A stretch of 64,000 nucleotides of DNA, taken from JAUILA01 sp964563925 (GTDB taxonomy: Bacteria; Bacteroidota; Bacteroidia; Cytophagales; Cyclobacteriaceae). The position numbers were made by a program, and so were the translations under genes. Below the pieces are notes generated by a model. The model was not told the DNA's origin, did not search any database, and saw only the letters and a list, made by a program, of their open reading frames with translations. The DNA lies in the NCBI GenBank assembly GCA_964563925.1, contig CAZLZD010000008.1:43719-107718 (forward strand), given 5' to 3'. Positions 1 through 7,276 of this stretch are shown here, one piece after another (within the stretch, counting starts at the first letter, position 1; each line of letters opens with the position of its first letter).

Positions 1-1532
1 CCGTCGATAGGGACGATCCGCTCTCCATCCCACTCTATTCTCCTGCCAAGCTTGTAGGATAGTCCGCCCATGTGCGCCGAAATCGCTTCCTCAAACCCTT
101 CCTTGATACCGCAACTCGGTGTTCCCTGTCCGCGTATGGCACTCAGCCATTCGCGAAGATGAAGAAAAGTGGAATCCACCCGTTTACCATCCACATAGGT
201 CCACAGCAATCCTTTATCCGCAAAATACTGGGCTGTAGCCGAGGTCACGCCGTCAACGGCGTTAGCCGCCGGATCATACTGGTATATCGGCACATCCGGA
301 CGCATACGCCCCTGGTCCAGTTCCTGCCTGTATTTTGTGGAACGGGGATCCGCCCAGATGGTCAGGCGATTGCCAAGTTCCATACTGCCGTCGTGCCCCA
401 TAAGAATAGTCGGCCGGTTGAACTGGTTCCCCAGGGTAGCACTGTACACGAAGGTCATGCCGTTCTCTTTCCCCGGCTCCTGGGTAGCTCCCGTACTGTA
501 TTCCGGAAACTCCATAGTGACCTGGAATACGTCCGGCACATTCCTGCCGTCATTATGGGTGTAAATACCACCTGATGCCATTACTGATTGCGGTATGCCC
601 ATATTCAGCACGCAATTAAGCCGGTCGTAGTCATGTGTCATAAGGTCACCGGAAAGGCCGGATCCGTAGGACCACCATTTACGCCAGCGGAAAAAGTGTT
701 CTTTATTAAACGGCACCCGGGGAGCCGATCCAAGAAACTGGTCCCAGTCTATGGTAGACGGACTGGCCAGTTCGTGGATATGATATTGCCAGGCTCCGTT
801 ATCATCATTCCGGTTTGTATTTGTCTGTACCAGCGAAACATGGCCCAGGACCTTTTTATCCACAATATCCCTGGCGGTAAGAAAACTCTGTGTCTGCCGG
901 TGCTGGTGGCCCACAGCAAAAACCGCACTACTGGCCTGGGCTGCATCCCGCAGATCATAGGTTTCCTGAATGGTATGCGTCATGGGTTTTTCCACATAGA
1001 CATGCACGCCAGCCTGCAGGGCTGCTATCGATATAGGGGCATGCCAGTGATCCGGGGTGGCGATCACCACTGCGTCCACCTCCCCGCTTTCAATCATCTC
1101 TTCATGTGTCCGGTACCGCTTGATCCCTTCAAAGGAATCCTGCGCCAGCTGGGCACGATAATCAAATAAATCACAGATGCCGGCAAGCTGAATGTTCAGG
1201 TCCTCCTGTTCCAGAAACTCCTTCAGGCGTGTATCCCGGGGATTCCTGTCGGAAGCTTCCTTCATTTCATTCAGCCAGTCCTTTGTGGCGAATCCCAGCG
1301 ATCGTGCCAGCTGCTGACCCCGTATCCCGAAGCCGATCAGACCTACCCTGATTTTATCTCCGCTCATGGAGCCCGACTTTGGAGGAGCTGCTGCCTCGAT
1401 ATTGAGCGTATTCAGTATCTCTTCCCTGGTTCGTTTTTTATCCACTGCATAATCGGCCCCGGCCCACCAGACTGCTCCAAGAACCGGAATACCTCCTATA
1501 CCCTTGAGAATATCTCTTCTTTTGAATTTCAT
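1..1532 (-). CDS. Gfo/Idh/MocA-family oxidoreductase, Tat-exported (C-terminus cut by window edge)
   Basis: I read at least 510 codons from the ATG at 1530-1532 to the window edge without a stop. The N-terminus has a twin-arginine signal (RRDILK, residues 5-10) before a hydrophobic stretch, so export in folded form is expected. A Rossmann nucleotide-binding fold follows, with GxGxxG-like residues 67-72 and the family's EKP signature at 181-183 just after a DHWH segment (161-164). Such proteins oxidise or reduce sugars and cyclitols with NAD(P), and periplasmic Tat-dependent members are abundant in Bacteroidota. The substrate cannot be deduced. The DoxX gene lies 10 bases upstream on the same strand, so the two are probably co-transcribed. 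Confidence 0.9.
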   Translation of the reverse strand, partial: MKFKRRDILKGIGGIPVLGAVWWAGADYAVDKKRTREEILNTLNIEAAAPPKSGSMSGDKIRVGLIGFGIRGQQLARSLGFATKDWLNEMKEASDRNPRDTRLKEFLEQEDLNIQLAGICDLFDYRAQLAQDSFEGIKRYRTHEEMIESGEVDAVVIATPDHWHAPISIAALQAGVHVYVEKPMTHTIQETYDLRDAAQASSAVFAVGHQHRQTQSFLTARDIVDKKVLGHVSLVQTNTNRNDDNGAWQYHIHELASPSTIDWDQFLGSAPRVPFNKEHFFRWRKWWSYGSGLSGDLMTHDYDRLNCVLNMGIPQSVMASGGIYTHNDGRNVPDVFQVTMEFPEYSTGATQEPGKENGMTFVYSATLGNQFNRPTILMGHDGSMELGNRLTIWADPRSTKYRQELDQGRMRPDVPIYQYDPAANAVDGVTSATAQYFADKGLLWTYVDGKRVDSTFLHLREWLSAIRGQGTPSCGIKEGFEEAISAHMGGLSYKLGRRIEWDGERIVPID

Positions 1533-1542
1533 GTTATCAGAT

Positions 1543-2031
1543 TTAAGGATTAACAACTTTTTCCGGCGCATTGCCTGATGACTGGAAAAGACGCCTTAAG
1601 CCAAAGACGTGTGCTGTAGGGAATGCATAAATCACTCCCAGTGCAGCCGCTTCGATCAGATTCTTGTTCACAATCCAGTAACTACCCTCGGAAGGTCCCG
1701 GATTTAACCCCGGAAATGCCGGGTGTGCCAGGTAATACAGAAGTAACAGGGCAATACCGGCAACAGCCCCCCATTTTTCCAGAATTCCCAGGATAAGGGC
1801 GAGCCCCACGATCAACAGCAGGGCGATATTCAGCGTATTTACGATGCCCACCATTCCGTCGGAAGACATCCATTGAAAAACGGCGCTGAACGGTCCTTCC
1901 GATGAAGCCAGGTAGCCCTTGGCGGTCCAGAGCGGATTGTACAATTTTATAACCCCCTCATAGAGGAAATGCCAGCCAATCAGGATCCGCATCAGGATAA
2001 GCAGGTTACTTTGGGTTTTTGAATAGGTCAT
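1543..2031 (-). CDS. DoxX-family membrane protein
   Basis: This 162-residue protein has four hydrophobic segments and an early LMRILIGWHFLYEG region typical of the DoxX family. The family includes the small subunit of archaeal thiosulfate:quinone oxidoreductase and many bacterial membrane proteins of unclear role. In Bacteroidota, DoxX proteins often neighbour Gfo/Idh/MocA oxidoreductases, as here, so a quinone-linked accessory role for the downstream dehydrogenase is possible but is inference. It is the first gene of a two-gene minus-strand unit and is divergent from the sulfatase. Confidence 0.8.
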   Translation of the reverse strand: MTYSKTQSNLLILMRILIGWHFLYEGVIKLYNPLWTAKGYLASSEGPFSAVFQWMSSDGMVGIVNTLNIALLLIVGLALILGILEKWGAVAGIALLLLYYLAHPAFPGLNPGPSEGSYWIVNKNLIEAAALGVIYAFPTAHVFGLRRLFQSSGNAPEKVVNP

Positions 2032-2304
2032 GGTTCAGTAACATTTTATTAACAGCAATAAAATTGGCGTATACATTTTTGTGAAAAAATGCGATTTGTC
2101 AGGATAAGATATGAATTTTTAGGGTGTGATGTCAAGGAGTATCATTTTAAAAGGAAGTAATAATGTTTGCGCGCAACGTAAAAATCTCATATCCTAAGAC
2201 AGCGTTGATTTGCACACAATAAAAAGGGGTAAACACTTATAAATGAGCGGGTAATACAGTATATTCAGAAACTTTATTACTATACTAAACCAAACTTTAG
2301 ACGA
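2032..2304. other. divergent AT-rich intergenic region
   Basis: This 273-base stretch separates the divergent DoxX and sulfatase genes and must hold both promoters. It is clearly more AT-rich than the flanking genes. I found no convincing TTTG/TAnnTTTG pair, RNA gene, long repeat or small ORF in it. Confidence 0.6.
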
Positions 2305-3864
2305 ATGAGATTAACGAACTTATGGATGATTCTTCTGCTCTTTACCGCAGCTGAAGTGTATGGACAAAAGAAGCCCAACATACTTGTCATCTGGGGTGAT
2401 GATATAGGCACCTGGAACATCAGCCATAACAACCGCGGCATGATGGGCTATCAGACGCCCAATATTGACCGTATTGCCAAAGAGGGGTTGTCTTTCACGG
2501 ACTACTACGCCCAGCAGAGTTGTACCGCCGGCAGGGCAGCTTTCCTCGGCGGGAATGTACCTATACGTACCGGGATGACCAAGGTAGGTCTGCCCGGGGC
2601 CGAGCAGGGCTGGCAGAAAACGGATGTAACCATTGCCACCGTAATGAAAAGTAACGGCTATGCCACCGGGCAATTTGGCAAGAACCACCAAGGTGACCGG
2701 GATGAGCACCTTCCCACCATGCACGGCTGGGATGAATTCATGGGTAATCTGTACCACCTCAACGCCGAAGAAGAGCCCGAGCACCCGGATTATCCCGGGG
2801 ATATGAAACTCGCCAATGGAAAAACATTCCGTGAGCAGTTTGGACCCCGGGGCGTGATCCATTCCTGGGCAAACGATGACGGGACCCAGCGGATTGAAGA
2901 TACCGGACCCCTTACCAAAAAACGAATGGAAACGGTCGATGAAGAAACACTCGCAGCCGCAACGGCTTTTATCAAGAAACAGCACGAGGCGGGTGAGCCT
3001 TTCTTTGTATGGTGGAATGGTACGCGCATGCACTTCCGTACCCATGTGAAAGAAGCACATAAGGGGATATCCGGACCGAAAGGGAATGAATATCACGACG
3101 GGATGGTAGAGCACGATATGCATGTGGGAGAATTGCTTGATCTGCTCGATGAATTAGGAATAACCGACAATACCATTGTGATGTACTCCACCGACAATGG
3201 CCCCCATTACAACACATGGCCGGATGCGGGTACCACGCCATTCCGGAGTGAAAAGAACTCAAACTGGGAAGGTGCTTACCGGGTCCCCGCCTTTGTACGC
3301 TGGCCAGGTAAAATTCCTGCCGGTGAAACCCGCAACGGAATTGTGGCCCACGAGGACTGGCTCCCTACGTTTGCCGCAGCTGCCGGCGATACTAAAATCA
3401 AGGATAAGCTTGCCAAAGGGGTTACGCTGAACGGACGGGAATACCGTAATTATATCGACGGATACAATATGCTCGATTATTTTACAGGGAAATCAACGGA
3501 ATCGCCACGACAGGAATTCTGGTATGTGAATGACGACGGACAGGTGGTGGCTGCCAGGTATGATGACTGGAAGATCGTATTTCTTGAAAACCGCGGACAG
3601 GCATTTGGTGTCTGGCGTGAACCGTTTACCGAATTACGTGTCCCTCTCATATTCAACTTGCGCAGGGATCCGTTTGAGAAGGCCCAGCATAACTCAAACA
3701 CCTACGATGACTGGTTGCTTGACCATGCGTTTGTCCTGGTTCCGATACAGGCGCTTGCCGCTCAATTCCTACAGACTTTGCAGGAATATCCACCCAGCCA
3801 GACCCCGGGCTCATTCAACCTGAGTGCTATCCAGGAAAAGCTGGAGAACGCAGGCTCCAATTAA
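2305..3864 (+). CDS. secreted arylsulfatase (S1 sulfatase family)
   Basis: The protein has 519 residues with a signal peptide of about 20 residues. Metal-binding aspartates follow it at D32-D33. The active-site motif is C73-T-A-G-R77, in which C73 would be oxidised to formylglycine; Ala replaces the usual Pro at the third position, a variant seen in some S1 sulfatases. Lys126 and His128 (GKNHQG) and D297-N298 (STDNG) match other catalytic and calcium-binding positions. It should hydrolyse a sulfate ester in the periplasm or outside the cell, substrate unknown. No formylglycine-generating enzyme or anSME is visible in the window. A HAD-type lipoprotein gene follows 55 bases downstream. Confidence 0.92.
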   Translation: MRLTNLWMILLLFTAAEVYGQKKPNILVIWGDDIGTWNISHNNRGMMGYQTPNIDRIAKEGLSFTDYYAQQSCTAGRAAFLGGNVPIRTGMTKVGLPGAEQGWQKTDVTIATVMKSNGYATGQFGKNHQGDRDEHLPTMHGWDEFMGNLYHLNAEEEPEHPDYPGDMKLANGKTFREQFGPRGVIHSWANDDGTQRIEDTGPLTKKRMETVDEETLAAATAFIKKQHEAGEPFFVWWNGTRMHFRTHVKEAHKGISGPKGNEYHDGMVEHDMHVGELLDLLDELGITDNTIVMYSTDNGPHYNTWPDAGTTPFRSEKNSNWEGAYRVPAFVRWPGKIPAGETRNGIVAHEDWLPTFAAAAGDTKIKDKLAKGVTLNGREYRNYIDGYNMLDYFTGKSTESPRQEFWYVNDDGQVVAARYDDWKIVFLENRGQAFGVWREPFTELRVPLIFNLRRDPFEKAQHNSNTYDDWLLDHAFVLVPIQALAAQFLQTLQEYPPSQTPGSFNLSAIQEKLENAGSN

Positions 3865-3881
3865 ATGATATTAGTTACAGG

Positions 3882-3899
3882 CCGGACGAAATCGTCCGG
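3882..3899 (+). terminator. short GC-rich hairpin between sulfatase and HAD gene
   Basis: A perfect inverted repeat (CCGGACG, four-base loop, CGTCCGG) sits 17 bases after the sulfatase stop. It is followed by TCTTATT rather than a clean T-run, so it may be a weak terminator or an RNA processing or stability element that lowers expression of the downstream gene. Confidence 0.4.
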
Positions 3900-3919
3900 T
3901 CTTATTCCTGTTATTTACC

Positions 3920-4945
3920 ATGCAAAAAATACTATTCACCTTTCTTATTATCGCAGTTCTTCCCTTTTCAGCCTGTACGATCGACCAGGATTCAAGGCAG
4001 GAAGAATCCGCAGAGACAGCCACCCCGGACCCCCTCCCATCCTGGGAAGATACCGGTACGAAGCAGGAGATCCTGACCTTCGTTGAGCAAACGTCTGATC
4101 CGGAAAACGATCGCTTTGTTCCGGTCAGCGAGCGGATAGCCGTCTTTGATAATGACGGCACCCTCTGGGCAGAGCAACCCCTGTATTTTCAGTTACTGTT
4201 TGCCATGGACCGCGTAAAACAACTGGCGGATGAACATCCGGAATGGGCCAGCCAGCAGCCTTTTAAAGGTGTCCTGGAGAATCAAATTGATTCTGTACTG
4301 GCAACCGGCGAAAGAGGACTGGTTGAATTGATGATGGCAACGCACGCCGGGATGACCACCGACGAATTTGAAGAAGTGGTGACAGAATGGATCAACTCGG
4401 CCCGGCATCCGGATCAGGACCGGTCGTATACCGACCTGGTTTACCAACCCATGCTGGAACTCATACGCCACCTGAAGGACAACCAGTTTAAAGTATTTAT
4501 CGTTTCCGGCGGAGGCATTGAATTTATGAGGCCATGGGTTGAAGAGATATATGGAATTCCCAAAGACCAGGTAGTGGGCAGCAGCATAAAAACAGAATTT
4601 CGCATGGAGGAGGGCAAGCCGGTAATTCGCAGGTTGCCCGCCATAGACTTCATTGACGACAAAGCAGGAAAACCGGCGGGGATCTGGCGATTTATAGGCA
4701 GGAAACCCTTGTTTGCCGCCGGGAATTCCGACGGCGATCTGCAAATGATGCAGTTTACAGATTCCCGACAGGGTTCAATGGTCCTGTATATTCATCATAC
4801 GGATTCCGTGAGAGAATGGGCTTACGACCGTGATTCGCATATAGGCCGGCTTGACCTGGGACTGGATGAGGCAGAGGAAAACGGATGGACTGTAGTAAAT
4901 ATGAGGGATGACTGGAAGCAGGTTTTCAGTTTTCAAAAGAAATGA
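3920..4945 (+). CDS. HAD-family phosphatase-like lipoprotein
   Basis: This 341-residue protein starts with a signal ending in a lipobox-like FSAC, so C19 is the likely lipidation site. The HAD motif I is FDNDGT, with nucleophile D77 and acid/base D79. Downstream, the SGGG segment (motif II) and GNSDGD (motif IV) are intact. It belongs to the phosphoserine-phosphatase-like HAD subgroup and should hydrolyse a phosphomonoester at the periplasmic face of a membrane. In many bacteria related exported HAD proteins neighbour sulfatases, as here, suggesting joint processing of one substrate; that link is inference. Confidence 0.82.
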   Translation: MQKILFTFLIIAVLPFSACTIDQDSRQEESAETATPDPLPSWEDTGTKQEILTFVEQTSDPENDRFVPVSERIAVFDNDGTLWAEQPLYFQLLFAMDRVKQLADEHPEWASQQPFKGVLENQIDSVLATGERGLVELMMATHAGMTTDEFEEVVTEWINSARHPDQDRSYTDLVYQPMLELIRHLKDNQFKVFIVSGGGIEFMRPWVEEIYGIPKDQVVGSSIKTEFRMEEGKPVIRRLPAIDFIDDKAGKPAGIWRFIGRKPLFAAGNSDGDLQMMQFTDSRQGSMVLYIHHTDSVREWAYDRDSHIGRLDLGLDEAEENGWTVVNMRDDWKQVFSFQKK

Positions 4946-4950
4946 AAGGT

Positions 4951-4980
4951 ACTGGCCGATGGTACATTTTCACGGCCAGT
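4951..4980. repeat. 8-bp inverted repeat after HAD gene
   Basis: ACTGGCCG at 4951-4958 is perfectly complementary to CGGCCAGT at 4973-4980, leaving a 14-base loop. It lies between two convergent genes, where a bidirectional terminator would be expected, but neither side has a T-run. Its role is therefore unclear. Confidence 0.45.
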
Positions 4981-5003
4981 CTTCCGTCCGTATTCAGGAT
5001 AGT

Positions 5004-5053
5004 CTCATCGGTGCATTCTCCCACATGATCCTCATCGGTTCATTCTCCCACAT
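5004..5053. repeat. 27-bp-period tandem duplication at the 3' end of a gene
   Basis: A 23-base unit at 5004-5026 recurs at 5031-5053 with one mismatch (G at 5013, T at 5040), separated by four bases. The second copy covers the last codons and stop of the minus-strand membrane-protein gene, and the first lies just beyond its stop. This looks like a recent local duplication that left a remnant of the C-terminal coding sequence in the 3' untranslated region. Confidence 0.8.
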
Positions 5054-5537
5054 AAGCCGCACCCAGTTGTTCCTTGTAAAGGGCGATACGCACCTCCAGT
5101 CGGTGTTCGGTATTATCGGAGTCTACATGAATTTTCTCCCCGTTATCCAGTTTCATGAAGGCCTTAAAAAGGTAGTCTTTAACCTGGTGTGGGTGACCGG
5201 TAAAGGAACTGACGGTGGTCGACTGAATCACGCGATTAATAAAAAATTTTTCGACATACTCAAACGGCTCCCATTCTCCTCTTCGAAACCAAAGTACCCA
5301 GGTGGTTACTTTAAATTTCCGGTTTGCAGTGTCAATCATCAGGCGATAATGTGAAAAGGCAAGAATTATCCCGGCAGCAGCCACCAAAACTCCCGCAGCA
5401 AGGCCCCATGCCATCCGTCCCTGTGTAAACAACGTAATAAGGAAGGCAGCCGTCATTCCTGTCCCCGATGCCAGCAGAATAAAACCTAAAATACGGAATG
5501 GCACGGGAAGTAATGGTTCCTGGCGTATATCTATCAT
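5040..5537 (-). CDS. small membrane protein of unknown function
   Basis: I do not recognise this 165-residue protein. Residues about 12-62 form two hydrophobic helices. The remainder is a soluble, mostly beta-like domain of about 100 residues that resembles membrane-anchored PH-like domains in layout only. It lies 32 bases after the CPBP protease gene and is probably the last gene of a three-gene unit with the protease and the alpha/beta hydrolase. The 3' end is partly duplicated (see 5004-5053). Confidence 0.7.
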   Translation of the reverse strand: MIDIRQEPLLPVPFRILGFILLASGTGMTAAFLITLFTQGRMAWGLAAGVLVAAAGIILAFSHYRLMIDTANRKFKVTTWVLWFRRGEWEPFEYVEKFFINRVIQSTTVSSFTGHPHQVKDYLFKAFMKLDNGEKIHVDSDNTEHRLEVRIALYKEQLGAAYVGE

Positions 5538-5569
5538 ATGTCTATCCGAAATAACAATCTTTCACGGGC

Positions 5570-6274
5570 TCAGGCCTCGTTGATCTCAATATACTTTATT
5601 TCCGGTTCTTTTTTGATCATGAACCGGACAAACAGGAACATCAGTAAAAGTGGAAAATAAAATTTGAACAGATAATGACCAAACCACCATACGGGTTCGG
5701 TACGGGAGGTTTCAACCAACAAAAGCCGACCGAACGGTCCGCCTGTGTAGAACAACGTATCCATCATGTTCCACGCAAAATGCATTCCTAACGGAAGCAT
5801 CACAGACCTTGTTCTGACGAATGCGAGTGCCCAGACGAACCCCGCAAGTCCGGTTACCAGCACGATGTGAACCATCGTCACCGGATCTCCCGCTCCATAT
5901 TGAACAATATGATACAAGCCAAAGGCAAGGGATGAAATTCCAACGGCCCACTTTGCTCCAAACCGCTTGTAAAGAAGATAAAGCAGGGCACCCCTGAAAA
6001 CAAGCTCCTCGGTCAGGACCGACCTGAAATGGTACCAGGCGGCATCCAGGTACTTATCCAGCCCTGTCAGTGAATTTACCACCCAGGTAACCCGGGAGAA
6101 CCAGGTATCCATGACCAGCAAAGCTATCTGCAAAAGGGCCACAAAAAATACACCCAGCAGGAATTGTCCAATGCGTTTATCCGGAGGCAGCAATCCCAGC
6201 GCAAGGAGATTTTTCTTAGCCAGGAAATGAAGCAGCAGCCAGGAAACCACCAGTATACCCAGTATTCCAATCAT
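5570..6274 (-). CDS. CPBP-family intramembrane glutamic endopeptidase
   Basis: The 234-residue polytopic protein carries the full set of CPBP (Abi/Rce1-like) motifs: EExxxR at E89-E90-R94, FxxxH at F118-H122 and HxxxN at H165-N169. The family includes the eukaryotic CAAX protease Rce1 and bacterial proteins involved in bacteriocin immunity and membrane-protein processing. Its substrate here is unknown. It lies between an alpha/beta hydrolase gene (54-base gap) and a small membrane protein, all on the minus strand. Confidence 0.87.
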   Translation of the reverse strand: MIGILGILVVSWLLLHFLAKKNLLALGLLPPDKRIGQFLLGVFFVALLQIALLVMDTWFSRVTWVVNSLTGLDKYLDAAWYHFRSVLTEELVFRGALLYLLYKRFGAKWAVGISSLAFGLYHIVQYGAGDPVTMVHIVLVTGLAGFVWALAFVRTRSVMLPLGMHFAWNMMDTLFYTGGPFGRLLLVETSRTEPVWWFGHYLFKFYFPLLLMFLFVRFMIKKEPEIKYIEINEA

Positions 6275-6328
6275 AAGACTTTTGTCATATCAATAACCAC
6301 ACCAAATGAACCGGGAACTCGCGGCGAT

Positions 6329-7180
6329 TCATTTGAGTATGTTCAGAATATTGACGAGTGCCTCATTAAAAGATTCCGGACGTTCGTACATGGGAAAATG
6401 CCCGCTTTGTTTTACGTCGAAATTCCTGAACAACGGTCCATGGTAATGGGATCTGATCCCTTCTTCATTCACCGGAATCAAATCAGCAGAAATCAGGAAA
6501 AACGGAACAGTAAGTGCGGCCAGAAGCTCCATTTCATTCTCTGATTCACTAAACGCCGCTTTCACTACGGGAATGGCTATATCAGGATCTGCCGATGCAT
6601 ACGCCTGAAGAACTTCTTCTTTAGGACCCGGCGGACTATCGGGAGAAAACATAAACCCTTCACTGGCTGTACGCACATTGGCCGGATAATCCTCGGCCAG
6701 GAATGCATAAAACGCTTCCATCCGGGCCTTCATGGCAGAATCCGGTTTGGTGCCCACTTCTTTGAAATTATCCACACCCACCAGGGCAATTATCCTTGAA
6801 GGATCTTCATGGATCGCTTCCAGTGCAATATTTCCTCCCATGGAATGGGCAATCAGTATCACATTCTCCAGGTCAAGATCACTAATTATGCGCTGCACAT
6901 CCCTGCCATAGGCCCTTATCGTCCATTGTTCACGCTCCTTTCCGGATTGGCCATACCCGGGAAGATCAAATACCACGACCTGGTAATTTTCAGAAAACGT
7001 ATCAATCTGATTCTTCCAGAAGCTATGATCAAGGTTCCAACCATGTATAAAAAGCAGGGTGGTGTCACCCTCCCCGTGGACTTCCGTGTAGATCTCAATG
7101 TCGTCCGTCGAAAGTACCTGTGCACAAGCTTGTAAGGCCCCGACCGCAAGCAGCATTATGAGGAAATACCGAAAGAGCAT
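6329..7180 (-). CDS. exported alpha/beta hydrolase
   Basis: The protein has 283 residues. An N-terminal signal ends near ALQAC, so C19 may be lipidated. The alpha/beta-hydrolase fold is shown by the oxyanion-loop HGW (46-48), the nucleophile elbow AHSMGG with S113, an acidic residue near D233 and catalytic H261 in SGHFP. The Gly usually preceding His in the elbow is Ala here, which is tolerated in the family. It probably cleaves an ester or amide outside the cytoplasm, substrate unknown. It heads a minus-strand group with a CPBP protease and a small membrane protein. Confidence 0.85.
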   Translation of the reverse strand: MLFRYFLIMLLAVGALQACAQVLSTDDIEIYTEVHGEGDTTLLFIHGWNLDHSFWKNQIDTFSENYQVVVFDLPGYGQSGKEREQWTIRAYGRDVQRIISDLDLENVILIAHSMGGNIALEAIHEDPSRIIALVGVDNFKEVGTKPDSAMKARMEAFYAFLAEDYPANVRTASEGFMFSPDSPPGPKEEVLQAYASADPDIAIPVVKAAFSESENEMELLAALTVPFFLISADLIPVNEEGIRSHYHGPLFRNFDVKQSGHFPMYERPESFNEALVNILNILK

Positions 7181-7224
7181 GATCGCCTGATTTGGTGTAT
7201 TACCAAGTTAATAAATGGCCGGTC

Positions 7225-7255
7225 AAAAAAAAACCGCCTATCTCAAGGCGGTTTT
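7225..7255 (-). terminator. rho-independent terminator of the metalloprotease gene
   Basis: A perfect 9-bp inverted repeat (7230-7238 with 7247-7255) has an 8-base loop. Read on the minus strand the hairpin is followed by an uninterrupted U-tract of about nine residues. It lies 21 bases beyond the stop of the minus-strand metalloprotease gene and before the alpha/beta-hydrolase gene, separating the two transcripts. Confidence 0.85.
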
Positions 7256-7276
7256 ATATTATTAATTCTCCGGATG

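Noticed and set aside
4951..4980. Bidirectional rho-independent terminator
   Set aside because: The 14-base loop and missing T-runs on both sides make this weak, so it is listed only as an inverted repeat.
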